A stretch of DNA of 64,000 bases from Sporosarcina sp. 6E9 (GCF_017921835.1 NZ_JAGEMN010000003.1:186001-250000); one strand, 5' to 3'; positions 46,719-59,944 are shown, counted from the first letter of the stretch. Numbers and translations are program-made. The notes: generated by a model not told the origin, from the letters alone.

Positions 46719-46810
46719 GCTTGCACTCGATGGGTATTCGCTTGCACTTAGGACTTGTTTGCTTGCACTAATCAACCATTGGCTTGCACTTAATTACTTT
46801 TGCTTGCAAG
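46719..46810. repeat. Five GCTTGCA repeats phased at 21 bp
   Basis: GCTTGCACT occurs at 46719, 46740, 46761 and 46782, and GCTTGCAAG at 46802. The spacing is 21, 21, 21 and 20 bases, almost exactly two DNA helical turns, so all copies face the same side of the helix. The 12 or so bases between copies differ from each other. It lies between the tuf terminator and the antiporter promoter. It could be a cooperative protein-binding array; the ligand is unknown. Confidence 0.75.
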
Positions 46811-46932
46811 TCGGGACTATTGATTCGTCACCCCATAACAATTTGCGAACAACGACTTATTGAACTTGGCTAAAATTTTGCTATCTCATAAGCTTGCCCA
46901 AGTTTTCAACAAAAAATTATAAACACAAAAAA

Positions 46933-46960
46933 ACTCCCACCACGTCTGGCAGGAGTTTTT
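46933..46960 (-). terminator. Terminator after tuf
   Basis: On the minus strand ACTCCTGCCA pairs with TGGTGGGAGT (two G-U pairs), followed by seven Ts. It ends the str operon. Confidence 0.8.
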
Positions 46961-46974
46961 CAGATTAGAATCGA

Positions 46975-48162
46975 TTATTTTTGGATTGAAGCTACTACGC
47001 CTGATCCAACAGTACGTCCACCCTCACGGATAGAGAAACGCGTACCTTCTTCAAGAGCGATTGGAGAAATAAGTTCGATCTTCATTTCTACGTTATCGCC
47101 AGGCATAACCATTTCTACGCCTTCAGGAAGTTCGATTACACCCGTTACGTCAGTTGTACGGAAGTAGAACTGAGGACGGTAGTTTGAGAAGAATGGCGTG
47201 TGACGGCCACCCTCTTCTTTTGATAGAACATATACTTCAGAAGTGAAGCTTGTGTGCGGAACAATTGAACCTGGTTTAGCAAGTACTTGTCCACGTTGGA
47301 TATCTTCACGTGATACTCCACGAAGAAGAGCACCAATGTTGTCGCCAGCTTCTGCATAGTCAAGAAGTTTACGGAACATTTCTACACCTGTTACAGTAGT
47401 AGATTTAGCTTCGTCAACAATACCGATGATATCAACAGTATCGCCTACTTTAACTTGTCCACGCTCAACACGTCCAGTTGCAACTGTACCACGACCTGTA
47501 ATTGAGAACACGTCCTCAACAGGCATCATGAATGGTTTGTCAGTTTGACGTGGTGGTGTTGGGATGTACTCATCAACAGCAGCCATAAGTTCCATAATTT
47601 TATCTTCGTAGCCTTCGTCGCCTTCTAGTGCTTTAAGCGCTGAACCTTGGATAACAGGAATGTCATCGCCAGGGAAGTCATACTCAGATAGAAGATCACG
47701 GATCTCCATTTCTACTAGTTCAAGTAGCTCTTCGTCATCAACCATGTCACATTTGTTCATGAATACTACTAAGTAAGGAACACCTACGTTACGTGAAAGT
47801 AGAATGTGCTCACGTGTTTGTGGCATTGGGCCGTCAGCTGCAGATACAACTAGGATTCCGCCGTCCATTTGTGCTGCTCCAGTAATCATGTTTTTAACGT
47901 AGTCCGCGTGACCTGGGCAGTCAACGTGCGCGTAGTGACGGTTTTCAGTTTCGTACTCGATGTGAGACGTGTTAATCGTGATTCCACGCTCTTTTTCTTC
48001 TGGTGCGTTATCAACTTGGTCATATGACTGAGCTGTCCCACCTAGTCTTTTCGCAAGAACTGTTGCGATTGCAGCTGTTAGTGTTGTTTTACCATGGTCA
48101 ACGTGACCAATTGTTCCAATATTCGCGTGCGTTTTGGAACGATCGAATTTTTCTTTACCCAT
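46975..48162 (-). CDS. tuf: Translation elongation factor EF-Tu
   Basis: This 395-residue GTPase delivers aminoacyl-tRNA to the ribosome. It has G1 GHVDHGKT near residue 19, G2 GITINTSH, G3 DCPGHADY, G4 NKCD, and the domain 2 and 3 hallmarks. It follows fusA by 117 bases in the str operon. Confidence 0.99.
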   Translation of the reverse strand: MGKEKFDRSKTHANIGTIGHVDHGKTTLTAAIATVLAKRLGGTAQSYDQVDNAPEEKERGITINTSHIEYETENRHYAHVDCPGHADYVKNMITGAAQMDGGILVVSAADGPMPQTREHILLSRNVGVPYLVVFMNKCDMVDDEELLELVEMEIRDLLSEYDFPGDDIPVIQGSALKALEGDEGYEDKIMELMAAVDEYIPTPPRQTDKPFMMPVEDVFSITGRGTVATGRVERGQVKVGDTVDIIGIVDEAKSTTVTGVEMFRKLLDYAEAGDNIGALLRGVSREDIQRGQVLAKPGSIVPHTSFTSEVYVLSKEEGGRHTPFFSNYRPQFYFRTTDVTGVIELPEGVEMVMPGDNVEMKIELISPIALEEGTRFSIREGGRTVGSGVVASIQK

Positions 48163-48279
48163 TATGGAAAGCCTCCTTAAAATATAAACATTTAATAGTT
48201 TTTATAGCTATTGAAGCATAAAGCTTCAACAGCTTAGTGCATATAGATTATTTATACTAGAATTAACAACGAATTACAA

Positions 48280-50358
48280 TTATTCGCCTTTATTCTTTTT
48301 AATAATTTCTTCTGCAACTGATTTCGGAACTTCTTCATAGTGATCAAACACCATTGAGAATACGCCACGTCCTTGTGTGTTAGAACGAAGTGATGTTGCA
48401 TAACCAAACATTTCAGCAAGTGGAACCATTGCAGCAACAACTTGTGCATTACCGCGAGCTTCCATTCCTTCAACGCGTCCACGGCGTGATGTAATATCAC
48501 CCATGATATCGCCCATGTATTCTTCTGGAATAATGACATCAACTTTCATCATTGGCTCCAAAATTACTGGGTTAACTTTTGAAGCTGCGTTTTTAAGTGC
48601 CATAGAACCGGCAATTTTAAACGCCATCTCGTTGGAGTCAACATCATGGTAAGAACCGTCGAATAGACGAGCTTTAATGTCGATCAATGGATATCCTGCG
48701 ATTACCCCGTTATCGAGTGCATCACGGATACCTGCTTCAACAGAACTGATGTATTCACGTGGTACAGATCCACCGACGATATTGTCGATAAATTCGAAAC
48801 CTGCGCCCACTTCGTTTGGTGAGAATTCAACCCAAACGTGACCATACTGTCCGCGTCCACCTGATTGACGAACGAACTTACCTTCAACTTCCGCACCTTG
48901 ACGGAACGTTTCACGATAAGATACTTGTGGAGCACCAACGTTTGCAGCAACGTTAAACTCACGACGCATACGGTCTACGAGTACGTCTAGGTGAAGTTCA
49001 CCCATACCTGCAATAATAACTTCGCCAGTTTCCTCGTCAGTATGAGCGTGGAAAGTTGGATCTTCTTCTTGTAGTTTAACTAGAGCTTGACCCATTTTAT
49101 CTTGGTCTGCTTTTGTTTTTGGTTCAATCGCTACTGAGATAACTGGTTCTGGGAAGTCCATAGATTCGAGAATAACTGGTGATTTCTCGTCACATAGCGT
49201 GTCTCCCGTACCTGTATCTCTTAGTCCGACTGCAGCCGCGATATCTCCGGAGTGCACTTCAGAAATTTCTTCACGGGAGTCAGCATGCATTTGTAGAATA
49301 CGTCCTACGCGCTCACGCTTACCTTTAGAAGTGTTCTGAACATAAGAACCGGATTTTAGTGTCCCTGAGTATACACGGAAGAATGTAAGTTTCCCTACAT
49401 ATGGATCCGTCATAACTTTAAACGCAAGTGCCGAGAATGGGCCTTTGTCGTCTGCAGGACGTGTAACTTCTTCCTCAGTATCAGGATTAACACCTGTCAT
49501 CGGAATAACGTCAGTTGGTGATGGAAGGTAGTCGATAACTGCGTCAAGAACGCGTTGAACACCTTTGTTTTTGAACGCTGTTCCACAAACGACAGGATAA
49601 AACTCTACGTTTAGTGTTGCTTTACGAATCGCTTCTTTAATTTCAGTTACAGTTAGCTCTTCGCCGTTCAAATATTTCTCCATCAAATCTTCATCGAATT
49701 CAGCAACCGCTTCAATTAATTTCTCGCGGTATTCTTCTGCTTGTGCAACATATTCTTCAGGGATTTCACGGACTTGAAGATCCATTCCAGTGTCATCACC
49801 GTAAAAAGTTGCATTCATTTCGATTAAGTCGATAATTGCTTCAAATTGATCTTCCGCGCCAATCGGTAACTGGATCGGGTGTGCGTTTGCACCTAGACGA
49901 TCATGGAGTGTGCTTAGTGCGTAAAGGAAATCTGCACCTGTCTTGTCCATTTTGTTAACGAATACTAAACGTGGAACTGAATAGTTTGTAGCTTGTCTCC
50001 ATACTGTTTCAGTTTGAGGCTCAACACCTGATTGTGCATCAAGAACTGTTACAGCACCATCAAGTACCCGTAAAGAACGTTCAACTTCAACAGTGAAGTC
50101 TACGTGTCCCGGTGTATCGATGATGTTTACGCGGTGACCTTTCCATTGAGCTGTTGTAGCGGCAGACGTGATAGTAATTCCACGCTCTTGCTCTTGCTCC
50201 ATCCAGTCCATTTGAGATGCACCTTCATGCGTTTCACCAAGTTTATGAATACGACCTGTGTAATAAAGGATACGCTCAGTTGTCGTTGTTTTACCAGCGT
50301 CAATGTGAGCCATGATTCCAATGTTACGAGTATTCTCTAAGGAGAACTCTCTTTCCAT
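48280..50358 (-). CDS. fusA: Translation elongation factor EF-G
   Basis: This 692-residue translocation GTPase has G1 [19 protein letters not shown], switch [16 protein letters not shown]3 DTPGHVDF and G4 NKMD. Domain IV has [16 protein letters not shown]. It starts at ATG 50358 with AAGGAG upstream, between rpsG and tuf. Confidence 0.99.
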   Translation of the reverse strand: MEREFSLENTRNIGIMAHIDAGKTTTTERILYYTGRIHKLGETHEGASQMDWMEQEQERGITITSAATTAQWKGHRVNIIDTPGHVDFTVEVERSLRVLDGAVTVLDAQSGVEPQTETVWRQATNYSVPRLVFVNKMDKTGADFLYALSTLHDRLGANAHPIQLPIGAEDQFEAIIDLIEMNATFYGDDTGMDLQVREIPEEYVAQAEEYREKLIEAVAEFDEDLMEKYLNGEELTVTEIKEAIRKATLNVEFYPVVCGTAFKNKGVQRVLDAVIDYLPSPTDVIPMTGVNPDTEEEVTRPADDKGPFSALAFKVMTDPYVGKLTFFRVYSGTLKSGSYVQNTSKGKRERVGRILQMHADSREEISEVHSGDIAAAVGLRDTGTGDTLCDEKSPVILESMDFPEPVISVAIEPKTKADQDKMGQALVKLQEEDPTFHAHTDEETGEVIIAGMGELHLDVLVDRMRREFNVAANVGAPQVSYRETFRQGAEVEGKFVRQSGGRGQYGHVWVEFSPNEVGAGFEFIDNIVGGSVPREYISSVEAGIRDALDNGVIAGYPLIDIKARLFDGSYHDVDSNEMAFKIAGSMALKNAASKVNPVILEPMMKVDVIIPEEYMGDIMGDITSRRGRVEGMEARGNAQVVAAMVPLAEMFGYATSLRSNTQGRGVFSMVFDHYEEVPKSVAEEIIKKNKGE

Positions 50359-50402
50359 GCTGTTTATCTCCTTCCGTGGATTAGACTTTCATAATGTCGT
50401 TC

Positions 50403-50873
50403 TTACCAGCGGTAGTGAGCGAATGCTTTGTTCGCTTCTGCCATTTTGTGCAATTCTTCACGTCTTCTGACGGATGCACCTGTGTTGTTAGACGCATCTA
50501 GAATTTCATTTGCAAGACGCTCTTCCATTGTTTTCTCACCGCGTTGACGTGAGTAGTTTACGAAATAACGTAAACCTAGAGTCGTACGACGCTCTGGACG
50601 TACCTCAACCGGAACTTGATAGTTCGCTCCACCGACACGGCGTGCACGAACCTCTAGAACTGGCATTACGTTTTCTAATGCTGCTTCAAATACTTCCAAA
50701 GGATCTTTTCCTGAACGTTCTCTTACAAGTTCGAACGCACCATAGAGGATTTTTTGAGAAGTACCTTTTTTACCATCAACCATCATTGAGTTAATAAGAC
50801 GTGAAACCAGTTTTGAATTGTAAATCGGATCTGGAAGTACATCACGTTTAGCTACTGGACCTTTACGAGGCAT
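50403..50873 (-). CDS. rpsG: 30S ribosomal protein S7
   Basis: This 156-residue protein organises the 16S 3' domain at the E site. It begins [20 protein letters not shown] and has [28 protein letters not shown]. It follows rpsL in the str operon. Confidence 0.98.
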   Translation of the reverse strand: MPRKGPVAKRDVLPDPIYNSKLVSRLINSMMVDGKKGTSQKILYGAFELVRERSGKDPLEVFEAALENVMPVLEVRARRVGGANYQVPVEVRPERRTTLGLRYFVNYSRQRGEKTMEERLANEILDASNNTGASVRRREELHKMAEANKAFAHYRW

Positions 50874-50941
50874 ATTGTTTTCCTCCTTTCGATTTCTTTA
50901 AGTTACGTAAGCGATAAACGCTTAAATAATCTAGTTTATTT

Positions 50942-51361
50942 TTATTTCTTAGCTTTTGGCTTTTTAGCTCCATACATTGAGCGGCTTTGCATACGGCCAG
51001 TAACACCAGCAGTATCAAGTGCACCACGTACGATATGGTAACGAACACCCGGTAAGTCTTTCACACGTCCACCGCGAATAAGTACAACGCTGTGTTCTTG
51101 CAAGTTATGACCTTCACCTGGGATATAAGCGTTAACTTCTAGAGTGTTAGTCAAACGAACACGTGCATATTTACGAAGTGCCGAGTTCGGCTTCTTCGGT
51201 GTCATTGTTCCAACACGCGTACAAACACCTCGTTTTTGTGGTGAGTTTACGTTTGTCATCGACTTTTTGAAGCTGTTATAGCTTTTTCCTAGTGCCGGTG
51301 ATTTCGATCCAGCAACCTTCGATTTACGGGGTTTGCGGACTAATTGGTTAATTGTAGGCAT
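50942..51361 (-). CDS. rpsL: 30S ribosomal protein S12
   Basis: This 139-residue decoding-centre protein has [16 protein letters not shown], the [19 protein letters not shown] loop with the lysines where streptomycin-resistance changes occur (wild-type here), and [17 protein letters not shown]. The start is ATG 51361; the frame extends into the leader. It is the first gene of the str operon. Confidence 0.98.
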   Translation of the reverse strand: MPTINQLVRKPRKSKVAGSKSPALGKSYNSFKKSMTNVNSPQKRGVCTRVGTMTPKKPNSALRKYARVRLTNTLEVNAYIPGEGHNLQEHSVVLIRGGRVKDLPGVRYHIVRGALDTAGVTGRMQSRSMYGAKKPKAKK

Positions 51362-51395
51362 CGATTTTGTCCTCCTCTCAAATGTAAAATTGTAA

Positions 51396-51416
51396 GACCA
51401 CACATCCAGGTGGTTC
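51396..51416 (-). promoter_or_regulatory. Hairpin in the rpsL leader
   Basis: On the minus strand ACCAC pairs with GTGGT about 35 bases upstream of the rpsL start codon. It could be a processing or control element; nothing more can be said from sequence. Confidence 0.35.
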
Positions 51417-51465
51417 ATTTTTGGGGTAAAAACAAAGTCTTTATGCCTTTATAGCATAAAAACGG

Positions 51466-51714
51466 TTATCCAGTAATCGCAACGACGGCTGTACCGACTT
51501 CAATACCACATGCTTCTCCAAGTTTTTTCCTTGAATCAACATAAGATACCGGAATACGATGCAGTTCGGCTTCCTCCATTACTGGAGAAATCAGTCGCGT
51601 CTCAGAATCCTGAGCAATGATGACCTCTATAACTTTACCTGCACGAATCGCTTTTACTGTTTGCTTTATACCGATGATTGTTTTCTGTGCCTGGGCTACT
51701 TTTTCATAAGACAT
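51466..51714 (-). CDS. rplGB: L7Ae-family K-turn-binding protein (YbxF type)
   Basis: This 82-residue member of the L7Ae/L30e family binds kink-turn RNA. It matches B. subtilis YbxF in length and in the end KKLGEACGIEVGTAVVAI. It is a ribosome-associated protein of unclear role. The start is ATG 51714 with GGAGG eight bases upstream. It lies between rpoC and rpsL as in Bacillus. Confidence 0.93.
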   Translation of the reverse strand: MSYEKVAQAQKTIIGIKQTVKAIRAGKVIEVIIAQDSETRLISPVMEEAELHRIPVSYVDSRKKLGEACGIEVGTAVVAITG

Positions 51715-51801
51715 TTCCATATCCTCCAAAGAGCAGACATATTACTATCAACCTTTTGTATATTATCATTTGCATTAGAAATTGTCAATAGATAATTAAA
51801 A

Positions 51802-51837
51802 TTTACGGGGGGGATTATTTTCAAGATCCCCCGTAAA
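51802..51837 (-). terminator. Terminator after rpoC
   Basis: On the minus strand TTTACGGGGG pairs with CCCCCGTAAA, followed by TTTTAATTAT. It lies just after the rpoC stop codon. Confidence 0.75.
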
Positions 51838-51847
51838 CTCTAAGATC

Positions 51848-54800
51848 TTACTCGGCGATAACCTTTTCGTCTCCGCCTTCTAATGTTGCATGATCCATCT
51901 CAATCTGGCGATAACGTTGCATTCCGGTTCCTGCTGGTACAAGTTTACCGATAATGACGTTTTCTTTCAGACCGAGTAGTTCATCCATTTTACCTCTGAT
52001 TGCTGCATCCGTTAGGACACGAGTTGTCTCCTGGAACGATGCTGCAGACAAGAAGGATTCTGTTTCAAGTGAAGCTTTTGTAATACCGAGAATAACCGGG
52101 CGGCAAGTTGCCGGAACTTTGCCGAGTTCGAATACTTTATTATTCGCTTCTGCAAACTGGTGAATGTCGACAAGGGATCCTGGTAATAGATCAGTGTTCC
52201 CTGCTTCAATAATAATCACTTTACGAAGCATTTGGCGAACCATTACTTCGACGTGCTTATCACCAATTTCAACACCTTGCATACGGTATACTTTTTGAAC
52301 TTCTTTCAATAGATATTCTTGAACTGTCGCAACGTCTTTGACAACGATAAGTTCTTTCGGATCGATTGAACCTTCTGTTAGCGGTTGACCACGTTCAATT
52401 ACATCGCCGACTTTAACTGTGAAGCGCGCGTTGTATGGTCCAAGGTATTTACGTGTTTCCACGCTACCTTCGATTGTAACTTCATGCTGACCTTCACGGA
52501 TTTCGTCGATTTCCGTAACCGTTCCGTTAATTTCCGAGATAATGGCTTTACCTTTCGGATTACGCGCCTCGAAAATTTCTTGAATACGTGGAAGACCTTG
52601 TGTAATATCGTCTCCCGCAACTCCACCTGTATGGAACGTACGCATTGTAAGCTGTGTACCTGGTTCTCCGATTGATTGTGCAGCGATAATTCCTACCGCC
52701 TCACCAACTTCAACCTGTTCACCAGTTGCTAGGTTAATTCCGTAACACTTCTCACATACGCCGTGCTTCGTATCACATGTAAATGCTGAACGGATTGTCA
52801 CAGTTTCAATACCCAATTCAGTAATAATTCGGGCAGTATCTTCTGTTATCAATTCATTTTTGCCAAGGATTACAGCACCCGTTTCAGGATGGAAAATTGT
52901 TTTCTTCGTGTAACGTCCAAAAATACGTTCGTCGAGTCTTTCGATGACTTCTGCACCTTCCATAAGCGCACCGATTTTCAGTCCACGATCCGTACCACAT
53001 TCGTCTTCTCTGACGATAACGTCTTGTGCAACGTCAACGAGTCGACGAGTTAGGTAACCTGAGTCAGCTGTCTTAAGTGCTGTATCTGCAAGTCCTTTAC
53101 GTGCACCGTGTGTGGAAATAAAGTACTCAAGAACCGTTAACCCTTCACGGAATGATGATTTAATCGGAAGTTCGATAATACGTCCTGCCGGGTTAGCCAT
53201 CAATCCTCGCATTCCTGCGAGTTGCGTAAAGTTAGAAACGTTACCACGAGCACCAGAGTCACTCATCATAAAGATTGGGTTCATGTTATCCAATGATTCC
53301 ATCAGTCTAACTTGAATGTCATCCCTAGCAGCACTCCAGTAAGCGATAACGCGATCGTAACGTTCCTCTTCCGTGATTAGACCACGGCGGAACTGCTTCA
53401 ATACGTTGTCGACTTTACTTTGTGTTTCTGCAAGAATTGCATCTTTGTCTGGAAGAACGATAATATCGGACATCCCGATCGTAATACCAGCACGAGTTGA
53501 GTATTTAAAGCCAAGGTCCTTCATACGGTCAAGCATTTTAGAAGTCTCTGTGATGTGGAAACGTTTGAAGATTTCAGCAATAATATTACCGAGGACATTC
53601 TTCTTGAACGGTCCAACAAGCTCAGTGTTTTCGAAATGCTCTTTCACATTTTCAGTGCCTGAAATGAAGTACTTATCTGGCGTTTGGATTTGTAAATTGA
53701 AATCGGTCGGTTCATTGATATATGGAAATGAACTCGGCAAGATTTCGTTAAAAATAACTTTACCAACAGTTGTTAACAAGAGTTTTGCGTTGTTTTCTTC
53801 AGTAAACGTTGGGTTCTTAAGTGAACCAGCTTGAACAGCGATACGCGTATGAAGATGGACATAACCGTTTGTATAAGCAATCATCACTTCATCTGTGTCG
53901 CGGAAAACGAGACCTTCTCCTGTTGCGCCCTTACGTTCCAACGTCAAGTAATAGTTTCCTAAAACCATATCCTGGGAAGGGGTAACAACTGGTTTCCCGT
54001 CTTTCGGATTCAAAATGTTTTGTGCTGAGAGCATTAGAAGACGAGCTTCCGCTTGTGCTTCAGCAGATAAAGGTACGTGAACAGCCATTTGGTCACCATC
54101 AAAGTCCGCGTTGTATGCAGTACATACAAGTGGGTGAAGTGTGATCGCACGACCTTCTACTAGTACCGGTTCAAATGCTTGGATACCGAGTCGGTGAAGC
54201 GTAGGTGCTCGGTTCAATAGCACTGGGTGTTCTTTAATGACTTCTTCGAGAACGTCCCAAACTTCAGAGTGAAGGCGTTCAATTTTACGTTTAGCACTCT
54301 TAATATTATGAGCTAGACCACGTTCAACGAGTTCTTTCATAACAAAAGGTTTAAACAATTCGATAGCCATTTCTTTCGGCAAACCGCACTGATACATTTT
54401 CAAATCAGGTCCAACTACGATTACAGAACGACCTGAATAGTCAACACGCTTACCAAGTAAGTTTTGACGGAATCGACCTTGTTTTCCTTTCAGCATATGT
54501 GAAAGAGATTTCAAAGGACGGTTTCCTGGTCCAGTAACTGGACGACCACGACGACCGTTATCCACGAGTGCGTCTACAGCTTCTTGAAGCATACGCTTTT
54601 CGTTTTGAACGATAATTCCTGGCGCACCAAGATCAAGAAGTCTTTTCAGACGGTTATTCCGGTTTATAACCCGACGATACAAGTCATTCAAATCGGAAGT
54701 CGCGAAACGACCACCGTCTAGTTGTACCATTGGGCGTAATTCAGGCGGAATTACTGGCAGAACTTCAAGAACCATCCATTCTGGTTTATTGCCAGAGTTA

Positions 54801-55450
54801 CGGAATGATTCAACAACATCTAAGCGTCTGATTGCGCGTGTGCGACGTTGTCCTTGAACAGTTTTCAACTCTTCTTTTAATGATTCTGTCTCTTGATCTA
54901 AATCGATCGCTCTGAGTAGGCGTTCAATTGCTTCCGCACCCATTAGCGCTTCGAATTTATTACCATACTTTTGTCGATATGCACGGTACTCTCTTTCAGA
55001 AAGCAATTGCTTTCTTTCAAGTGGCGTATCCGCTGGCTCGACAACGACATAGGAAGCGAAATAAATAATTTCTTCCAATGCACGTGGCGTCATATCAAGA
55101 ATAAGACCCATACGACTTGGAATTCCTTTGAAGTACCATATATGCGTAACTTGAGCTGCAAGCTCGATATGTCCCATACGTTCACGACGTACTTTTTGAC
55201 GCGTTACTTCTACTCCACAGCGATCACAAACGACGCCTTTGTAACGAACGCGTTTATATTTTCCACAGTGACATTCCCAATCTTTCGTAGGACCAAAAAT
55301 ACGTTCACAAAACAGACCTTCTTTTTCCGGTCTCAATGTACGGTAATTAATTGTTTCTGGCTTTTTGACCTCACCATAGGACCACGAACGGATCTTATCC
55401 GATGAAGCAAGGCCTATTTTCATATACTCAAAGTTGTTTACATCTACCAA
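51848..55450 (-). CDS. rpoC: RNA polymerase beta' subunit
   Basis: This 1200-residue catalytic subunit has the N-terminal zinc ribbon ([20 protein letters not shown], about residues 60-80). The Mg-binding [16 protein letters not shown] is at about residue 450, and the trigger-loop region [16 protein letters not shown] follows later. It begins [22 protein letters not shown]. It follows rpoB by 128 bases. Confidence 0.99.
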   Translation of the reverse strand: MVDVNNFEYMKIGLASSDKIRSWSYGEVKKPETINYRTLRPEKEGLFCERIFGPTKDWECHCGKYKRVRYKGVVCDRCGVEVTRQKVRRERMGHIELAAQVTHIWYFKGIPSRMGLILDMTPRALEEIIYFASYVVVEPADTPLERKQLLSEREYRAYRQKYGNKFEALMGAEAIERLLRAIDLDQETESLKEELKTVQGQRRTRAIRRLDVVESFRNSGNKPEWMVLEVLPVIPPELRPMVQLDGGRFATSDLNDLYRRVINRNNRLKRLLDLGAPGIIVQNEKRMLQEAVDALVDNGRRGRPVTGPGNRPLKSLSHMLKGKQGRFRQNLLGKRVDYSGRSVIVVGPDLKMYQCGLPKEMAIELFKPFVMKELVERGLAHNIKSAKRKIERLHSEVWDVLEEVIKEHPVLLNRAPTLHRLGIQAFEPVLVEGRAITLHPLVCTAYNADFDGDQMAVHVPLSAEAQAEARLLMLSAQNILNPKDGKPVVTPSQDMVLGNYYLTLERKGATGEGLVFRDTDEVMIAYTNGYVHLHTRIAVQAGSLKNPTFTEENNAKLLLTTVGKVIFNEILPSSFPYINEPTDFNLQIQTPDKYFISGTENVKEHFENTELVGPFKKNVLGNIIAEIFKRFHITETSKMLDRMKDLGFKYSTRAGITIGMSDIIVLPDKDAILAETQSKVDNVLKQFRRGLITEEERYDRVIAYWSAARDDIQVRLMESLDNMNPIFMMSDSGARGNVSNFTQLAGMRGLMANPAGRIIELPIKSSFREGLTVLEYFISTHGARKGLADTALKTADSGYLTRRLVDVAQDVIVREDECGTDRGLKIGALMEGAEVIERLDERIFGRYTKKTIFHPETGAVILGKNELITEDTARIITELGIETVTIRSAFTCDTKHGVCEKCYGINLATGEQVEVGEAVGIIAAQSIGEPGTQLTMRTFHTGGVAGDDITQGLPRIQEIFEARNPKGKAIISEINGTVTEIDEIREGQHEVTIEGSVETRKYLGPYNARFTVKVGDVIERGQPLTEGSIDPKELIVVKDVATVQEYLLKEVQKVYRMQGVEIGDKHVEVMVRQMLRKVIIIEAGNTDLLPGSLVDIHQFAEANNKVFELGKVPATCRPVILGITKASLETESFLSAASFQETTRVLTDAAIRGKMDELLGLKENVIIGKLVPAGTGMQRYRQIEMDHATLEGGDEKVIAE

Positions 55451-55578
55451 GGAGCCTACCTCCCTTAAGTGTTATCGCTGGCAATTGGTTTTGGGGGAAA
55501 AGTGATTTGCTTTTCCGGTTTGATTTAACTTGATGATTGAAAGGTAAGGGGAAACGACTGCTCCCCCCTACTTTTTTA

Positions 55579-58500
55579 TTATTGCTCTGCCTTCATGAGA
55601 TTCAAGGCATCTGTTGGTTGCGTGTCATCATCTTCGTCCAAGTTACGGAGTTCAATTTCTTCATAATCAGCCGAAAGCATCTTAACGTCTAGTCCTAAAC
55701 TTTGAAGTTCTTTGATAAGTACTTTAAACGATTCTGGAATTCCCGGTTGTGGGACACTTTCACCTTTAACAATCGCCTCGTACGTTTTCACACGTCCGAC
55801 AACATCATCTGATTTCACAGTTAGAATTTCTTGCAACGTATAAGCTGCACCATAAGCTTCAAGTGCCCAAACTTCCATCTCGCCGAAACGCTGTCCACCG
55901 AATTGTGCTTTACCACCAAGCGGTTGTTGCGTAACAAGTGAGTATGGACCTGTTGAACGAGCATGTAGTTTATCGTCAACCATATGGTCAAGTTTGATTA
56001 AATACATTACCCCGACGGATACACGGTTATCGAAAGGTTCACCTGAACGACCATCATAGAGGATTGTTTTTCCATCTCGGTCCATTCCGGCTTCTTCCAT
56101 CGTCAACCAAACATCTTCTTCATTCGCTCCGTCAAATACCGGCGTAGCCATATGAATGCCGAGTTTTCTAGACGCCATTCCCAAGTGCATTTCGAGCACT
56201 TGCCCGATATTCATTCGTGAAGGAACACCTAGTGGGTTAAGCATGACATCAATCGGTGTACCATCCGGTAAAAACGGCATGTCTGATTCAGGTAAAATTC
56301 GTGAAATAACACCTTTGTTTCCGTGTCTTCCAGCCATTTTATCTCCAACAGAGATTTTACGTTTTTGAACGATGTACGCACGAACAAGTTGGTTAACGCC
56401 CGGCGGAAGCTCATCTCCGTCTTCACGGTTGAACACTTTCACGTCGAGAACAATTCCACCTGCACCGTGTGGCACACGTAGTGAGGTGTCACGGACTTCT
56501 CGTGCTTTCTCACCGAATATCGCATGTAGAAGACGCTCTTCAGCCGTTAATTCAGTGACACCTTTTGGCGTTACTTTTCCGACTAGAATATCGCCATCAC
56601 GAACTTCTGCACCAATACGGATGATTCCGCGATCGTCAAGGTGACGAAGTGCTTCTTCACCGACGTTTGGAATATCACGTGTAATTTCCTCTGGTCCAAG
56701 TTTAGTATCTCGAGCTTCTGATTCGTATTCTTCGATATGAACGGAAGTATAGTCGTCGTCTTTCACGAGACGTTCACTCATGATGATTGCATCTTCATAG
56801 TTGAATCCATCCCACGTCATAAACGCTGTTAGAACGTTACGTCCAAGCGCAAGTTCTCCTCTTTCCATTGACGGACCGTCTGCGAGAATGTAATTCGGTT
56901 CAACACGATCTCCAACGCTGACAATCGGACGTTGGTTATAACAAGTTCCTTGGTTCGAACGAATAAAGTTGTCCAAACGGTAAGTTGTCAAATCGCCTTG
57001 AACTTCTTTTCCGTCGATTGTTTCAATACGACGGACTCGGATTTCTTTCGCTTCGACATGTTCCACGATTCCGGTATGCGTTGCTAAAACCGCAGCTCCT
57101 GAATCACGTGCAGAGACGTGTTCCATACCCGTACCTACAACTGGTGATTGAGGGTTAAGAAGCGGAACAGCTTGACGTTGCATGTTCGCGCCCATGAGCG
57201 CACGGTTCGAGTCATCATTCTCAAGGAATGGAATACATGCTGTAGCTACTGAAACAACTTGCTTAGGCGAAACGTCCATGTAGTCAATTTGTTCACGTTT
57301 GAATACAGTATTATCACCTTGGAAACGTCCGACAACACCTTCATTGACGAATGAACCATCTTCATTTAAAGGTGCGTTTGCTTGGGCAACTACAAAGTTG
57401 TCCTCAACATCGGCCGTTAAATAATCAATTTGAGCAGTGACGCGACCCGAATCTGGATCGACTTTTCTATATGGCGTCTCAATGAAACCAAATTTATTTA
57501 CTTTCGCATATGTTGACAATGAGTTTATCAATCCGATATTCGGACCCTCTGGCGTTTCAATCGGACACATACGACCGTAGTGAGAATAATGCACGTCACG
57601 TACTTCCATACCAGCACGTTCACGCGTTAATCCTCCAGGCCCAAGTGCAGATAGACGACGTTTATGCGTCAACTCTTCCAACGGATTCGTTTGACCCATG
57701 AACTGGGAAAGTTGCGAGCTACCAAAAAATTCTTTAATAGATGCAATAACTGGACGAATGTTAATCAATTGTTGTGGCACAATAGACGACGTATCGTTAA
57801 TTGACATCCGTTCTTTTACAACACGTTCCATACGGGAAAGACCGATTCGGAATTGGTTTTGTAAAAGTTCTCCGACAGAGCGAAGACGTCGGTTACCAAG
57901 GTGGTCAATATCGTCTGTATTTCCAACACCGTGCAATAAGTTAAAGAAATAACTTACTGATGCAAGGATATCTGCAGGTGTTACATTTTTAATGGAATCA
58001 TCGACATAAGCATTCGAAATTACATTAATCGCTTGTGGTTCATCGCCATTTGGATTCGGCGCGAATACTTTAATGCTTTGAATTAGTGTCGGTTCGTCTA
58101 GAACGCTTTCCGTATGCGTAATTTCACGGAAACCTATTCCTTTTTCCAAATGAGGTAGTAATGTGTTTAGTGCACGGCGATCAATAACCGCGCCTTCTTC
58201 TAAAAGAATTTCGCCCGTTTCAGGGTCAACGAGCGTTTCTGCTACTGTTTGGCCGAATAAACGGTTTTGAATATCAAGTTTTTTGTTCATCTTATAGCGA
58301 CCTACATCAGCTAGGTCATATCTCTTCGGATCAAAAAACCTTGAAAACAATAGGCTTCTAGCACTATCGAGCGTTGGCGGCTCACCTGGACGAAGTCTTT
58401 CATATATTTCAAGTAATGCTTTTTCTGTAGTTTCAGTATTATCTCTTTCGAGCGTGTTACGTAGATACTCGTTATCGCCGATAAGATCAATAATCTCTTC

Positions 58501-59112
58501 ATCGGTAGAAAAACCTAGCGCACGTACGAGCACTGAAATAGGAAGCTTGCGCGTCCGATCAATTCTTACGTGAACAACGTCTCTTGCATCGATTTCATAC
58601 TCAAGCCAAGCACCTCGGTTCGGAATAACTGTCGCTCCGAAACCACGCTTCCCGTTCTTGTCAATCTTTGCATTATAATAAACACTTGGTGAACGAACAA
58701 GTTGAGAAACAATAACTCTTTCCGCACCGTTTATAATAAATGTACCGTTTTCTGTCATGAGTGGAAAATCACCCATGAAGACGTCCTGTTCCTTCACTTC
58801 TTCAGTTTCCTTGTTGTGCAGGCGGACTTTAACTCTGAGCGGTGCTGCGTATGTCACATCACGCTCTTTCGATTCATCCATCGGGTATTTCGGATCCTCC
58901 AGATGATAATCGACAAATTCTAACTGAAGATTTCCAGTGAAATCTTCGATTGGAGAAATATCACGGAACATTTCCCGCAAACCTTCCTCCAGGAACCAAC
59001 CGTAAGATGCCGTCTGAATTTCGATTAAGTTCGGTAATTCTAAAACCTCACTAATCCGCGCGAAACTTCTACGCTGACGGTGTTGACCATATTGAACTAG
59101 ATGACCTGTCAA
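55579..59112 (-). CDS. rpoB: RNA polymerase beta subunit
   Basis: This 1177-residue subunit contains the rifampicin region [33 protein letters not shown] (wild-type appearance at residues about 465-495). The C-terminal [24 protein letters not shown] is also present. The start is TTG 59112 because GAGGGGTG lies six bases upstream; ATG 59121 overlaps that ribosome binding site. It then begins [16 protein letters not shown]. Confidence 0.99.
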   Translation of the reverse strand: MTGHLVQYGQHRQRRSFARISEVLELPNLIEIQTASYGWFLEEGLREMFRDISPIEDFTGNLQLEFVDYHLEDPKYPMDESKERDVTYAAPLRVKVRLHNKETEEVKEQDVFMGDFPLMTENGTFIINGAERVIVSQLVRSPSVYYNAKIDKNGKRGFGATVIPNRGAWLEYEIDARDVVHVRIDRTRKLPISVLVRALGFSTDEEIIDLIGDNEYLRNTLERDNTETTEKALLEIYERLRPGEPPTLDSARSLLFSRFFDPKRYDLADVGRYKMNKKLDIQNRLFGQTVAETLVDPETGEILLEEGAVIDRRALNTLLPHLEKGIGFREITHTESVLDEPTLIQSIKVFAPNPNGDEPQAINVISNAYVDDSIKNVTPADILASVSYFFNLLHGVGNTDDIDHLGNRRLRSVGELLQNQFRIGLSRMERVVKERMSINDTSSIVPQQLINIRPVIASIKEFFGSSQLSQFMGQTNPLEELTHKRRLSALGPGGLTRERAGMEVRDVHYSHYGRMCPIETPEGPNIGLINSLSTYAKVNKFGFIETPYRKVDPDSGRVTAQIDYLTADVEDNFVVAQANAPLNEDGSFVNEGVVGRFQGDNTVFKREQIDYMDVSPKQVVSVATACIPFLENDDSNRALMGANMQRQAVPLLNPQSPVVGTGMEHVSARDSGAAVLATHTGIVEHVEAKEIRVRRIETIDGKEVQGDLTTYRLDNFIRSNQGTCYNQRPIVSVGDRVEPNYILADGPSMERGELALGRNVLTAFMTWDGFNYEDAIIMSERLVKDDDYTSVHIEEYESEARDTKLGPEEITRDIPNVGEEALRHLDDRGIIRIGAEVRDGDILVGKVTPKGVTELTAEERLLHAIFGEKAREVRDTSLRVPHGAGGIVLDVKVFNREDGDELPPGVNQLVRAYIVQKRKISVGDKMAGRHGNKGVISRILPESDMPFLPDGTPIDVMLNPLGVPSRMNIGQVLEMHLGMASRKLGIHMATPVFDGANEEDVWLTMEEAGMDRDGKTILYDGRSGEPFDNRVSVGVMYLIKLDHMVDDKLHARSTGPYSLVTQQPLGGKAQFGGQRFGEMEVWALEAYGAAYTLQEILTVKSDDVVGRVKTYEAIVKGESVPQPGIPESFKVLIKELQSLGLDVKMLSADYEEIELRNLDEDDDTQPTDALNLMKAEQ

Positions 59113-59177
59113 CTCATTCACCCCTCATTTACAATAATAATTCTTTTCAAAAACAGAAATACGGTGTACGATATAAA

Positions 59178-59218
59178 AAAACTAAAAAGAAAATGAGTTC
59201 TACTGCGAGCTCATTTTC
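59178..59218 (-). terminator. Terminator between the methyltransferase gene and rpoB
   Basis: On the minus strand GAAAATGAG pairs with CTCATTTTC and is followed by a T-rich tail. rpoBC beyond it must rely on readthrough or its own promoter. Confidence 0.7.
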
Positions 59219-59341
59219 GATTTGACAATTTTCTATCCATCATAAGTATGCCAAATAATGTTAACTTTCATGCAAAAGGGCACACGATTGCATTATATTA
59301 ATTTATCCATCTTTTAACGCTACCATATATTTAACTTGTCG

Positions 59342-59944
59342 TCAAACTTTAATTGCCCTGATAATATGATAACCTTTTTTCTTTACGATAGTCTCAGCAT
59401 TGCCAAAAAGTTTTTCTAAATGTTGAATCGTAGATGGCGCACCTTGTTTTTTCTGAATAACAACCCACAATTCGCCTCTGACTTTCAACTTGGTAAATGC
59501 ACCATCGTAAAAACTAAAGACAGTTTTTTTTCCTGCCCGTATTGGTGGATTCGTCAGTATTGCGGAAAATTCTGTAGCTACAACACCAGTAAGTGCATCA
59601 CTAGAATAGATTTCGACATTTGACACGTTATTATTCTCCGCGTTTTTAGCACTTAGCGATAGAGCCCGCTCATTCACGTCAACCATATGGATTTTTCGAC
59701 CTGGAAATGAAGCAGCTATCGACAAACCAATCGGCCCATACCCGCAACCCACATCAAGCACATCACCTTCGACCTCCGGCATCACAAATGATTCCGCAAG
59801 AAGCTTCGAACCGAAATCCACATCTCCCTTACTGAAAACACCTGCATCCGTGACAAAGCGAAATGATTGTTGGCGTAACGTGACGGCTAACACCTTTGGC
59901 TGACTCTTCACTGTTGGATCTTTTGAATAATAATGTTCAGACAT
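59342..59944 (-). CDS. RsmC-like class I methyltransferase (YbxB type)
   Basis: This 200-residue SAM-dependent methyltransferase has motif I VLDVGCGYGPIGLSIA near residue 62 and the catalytic NPPIRAGK near residue 128, typical of 16S rRNA guanine-N2 methylases (RsmC/MTS fold). It corresponds in position to B. subtilis ybxB, between rplL and rpoB. The exact target is not proven. The start is ATG 59944 with AAGGAG seven bases upstream. Confidence 0.92.
   Translation of the reverse strand: MSEHYYSKDPTVKSQPKVLAVTLRQQSFRFVTDAGVFSKGDVDFGSKLLAESFVMPEVEGDVLDVGCGYGPIGLSIAASFPGRKIHMVDVNERALSLSAKNAENNNVSNVEIYSSDALTGVVATEFSAILTNPPIRAGKKTVFSFYDGAFTKLKVRGELWVVIQKKQGAPSTIQHLEKLFGNAETIVKKKGYHIIRAIKV

Noticed and set aside
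46719..46810. CRISPR array reading of the five repeats
   Set aside because: Repeats are only about 9 bp and the intervals about 12 bp; no cas genes are present. No CRISPR array was seen anywhere in the window.
53373..53834. Long plus-strand ORFs opposite rpoC, such as this one and 54971-55405
   Set aside because: They are antisense shadows of conserved rpoC codons with no translation signals.
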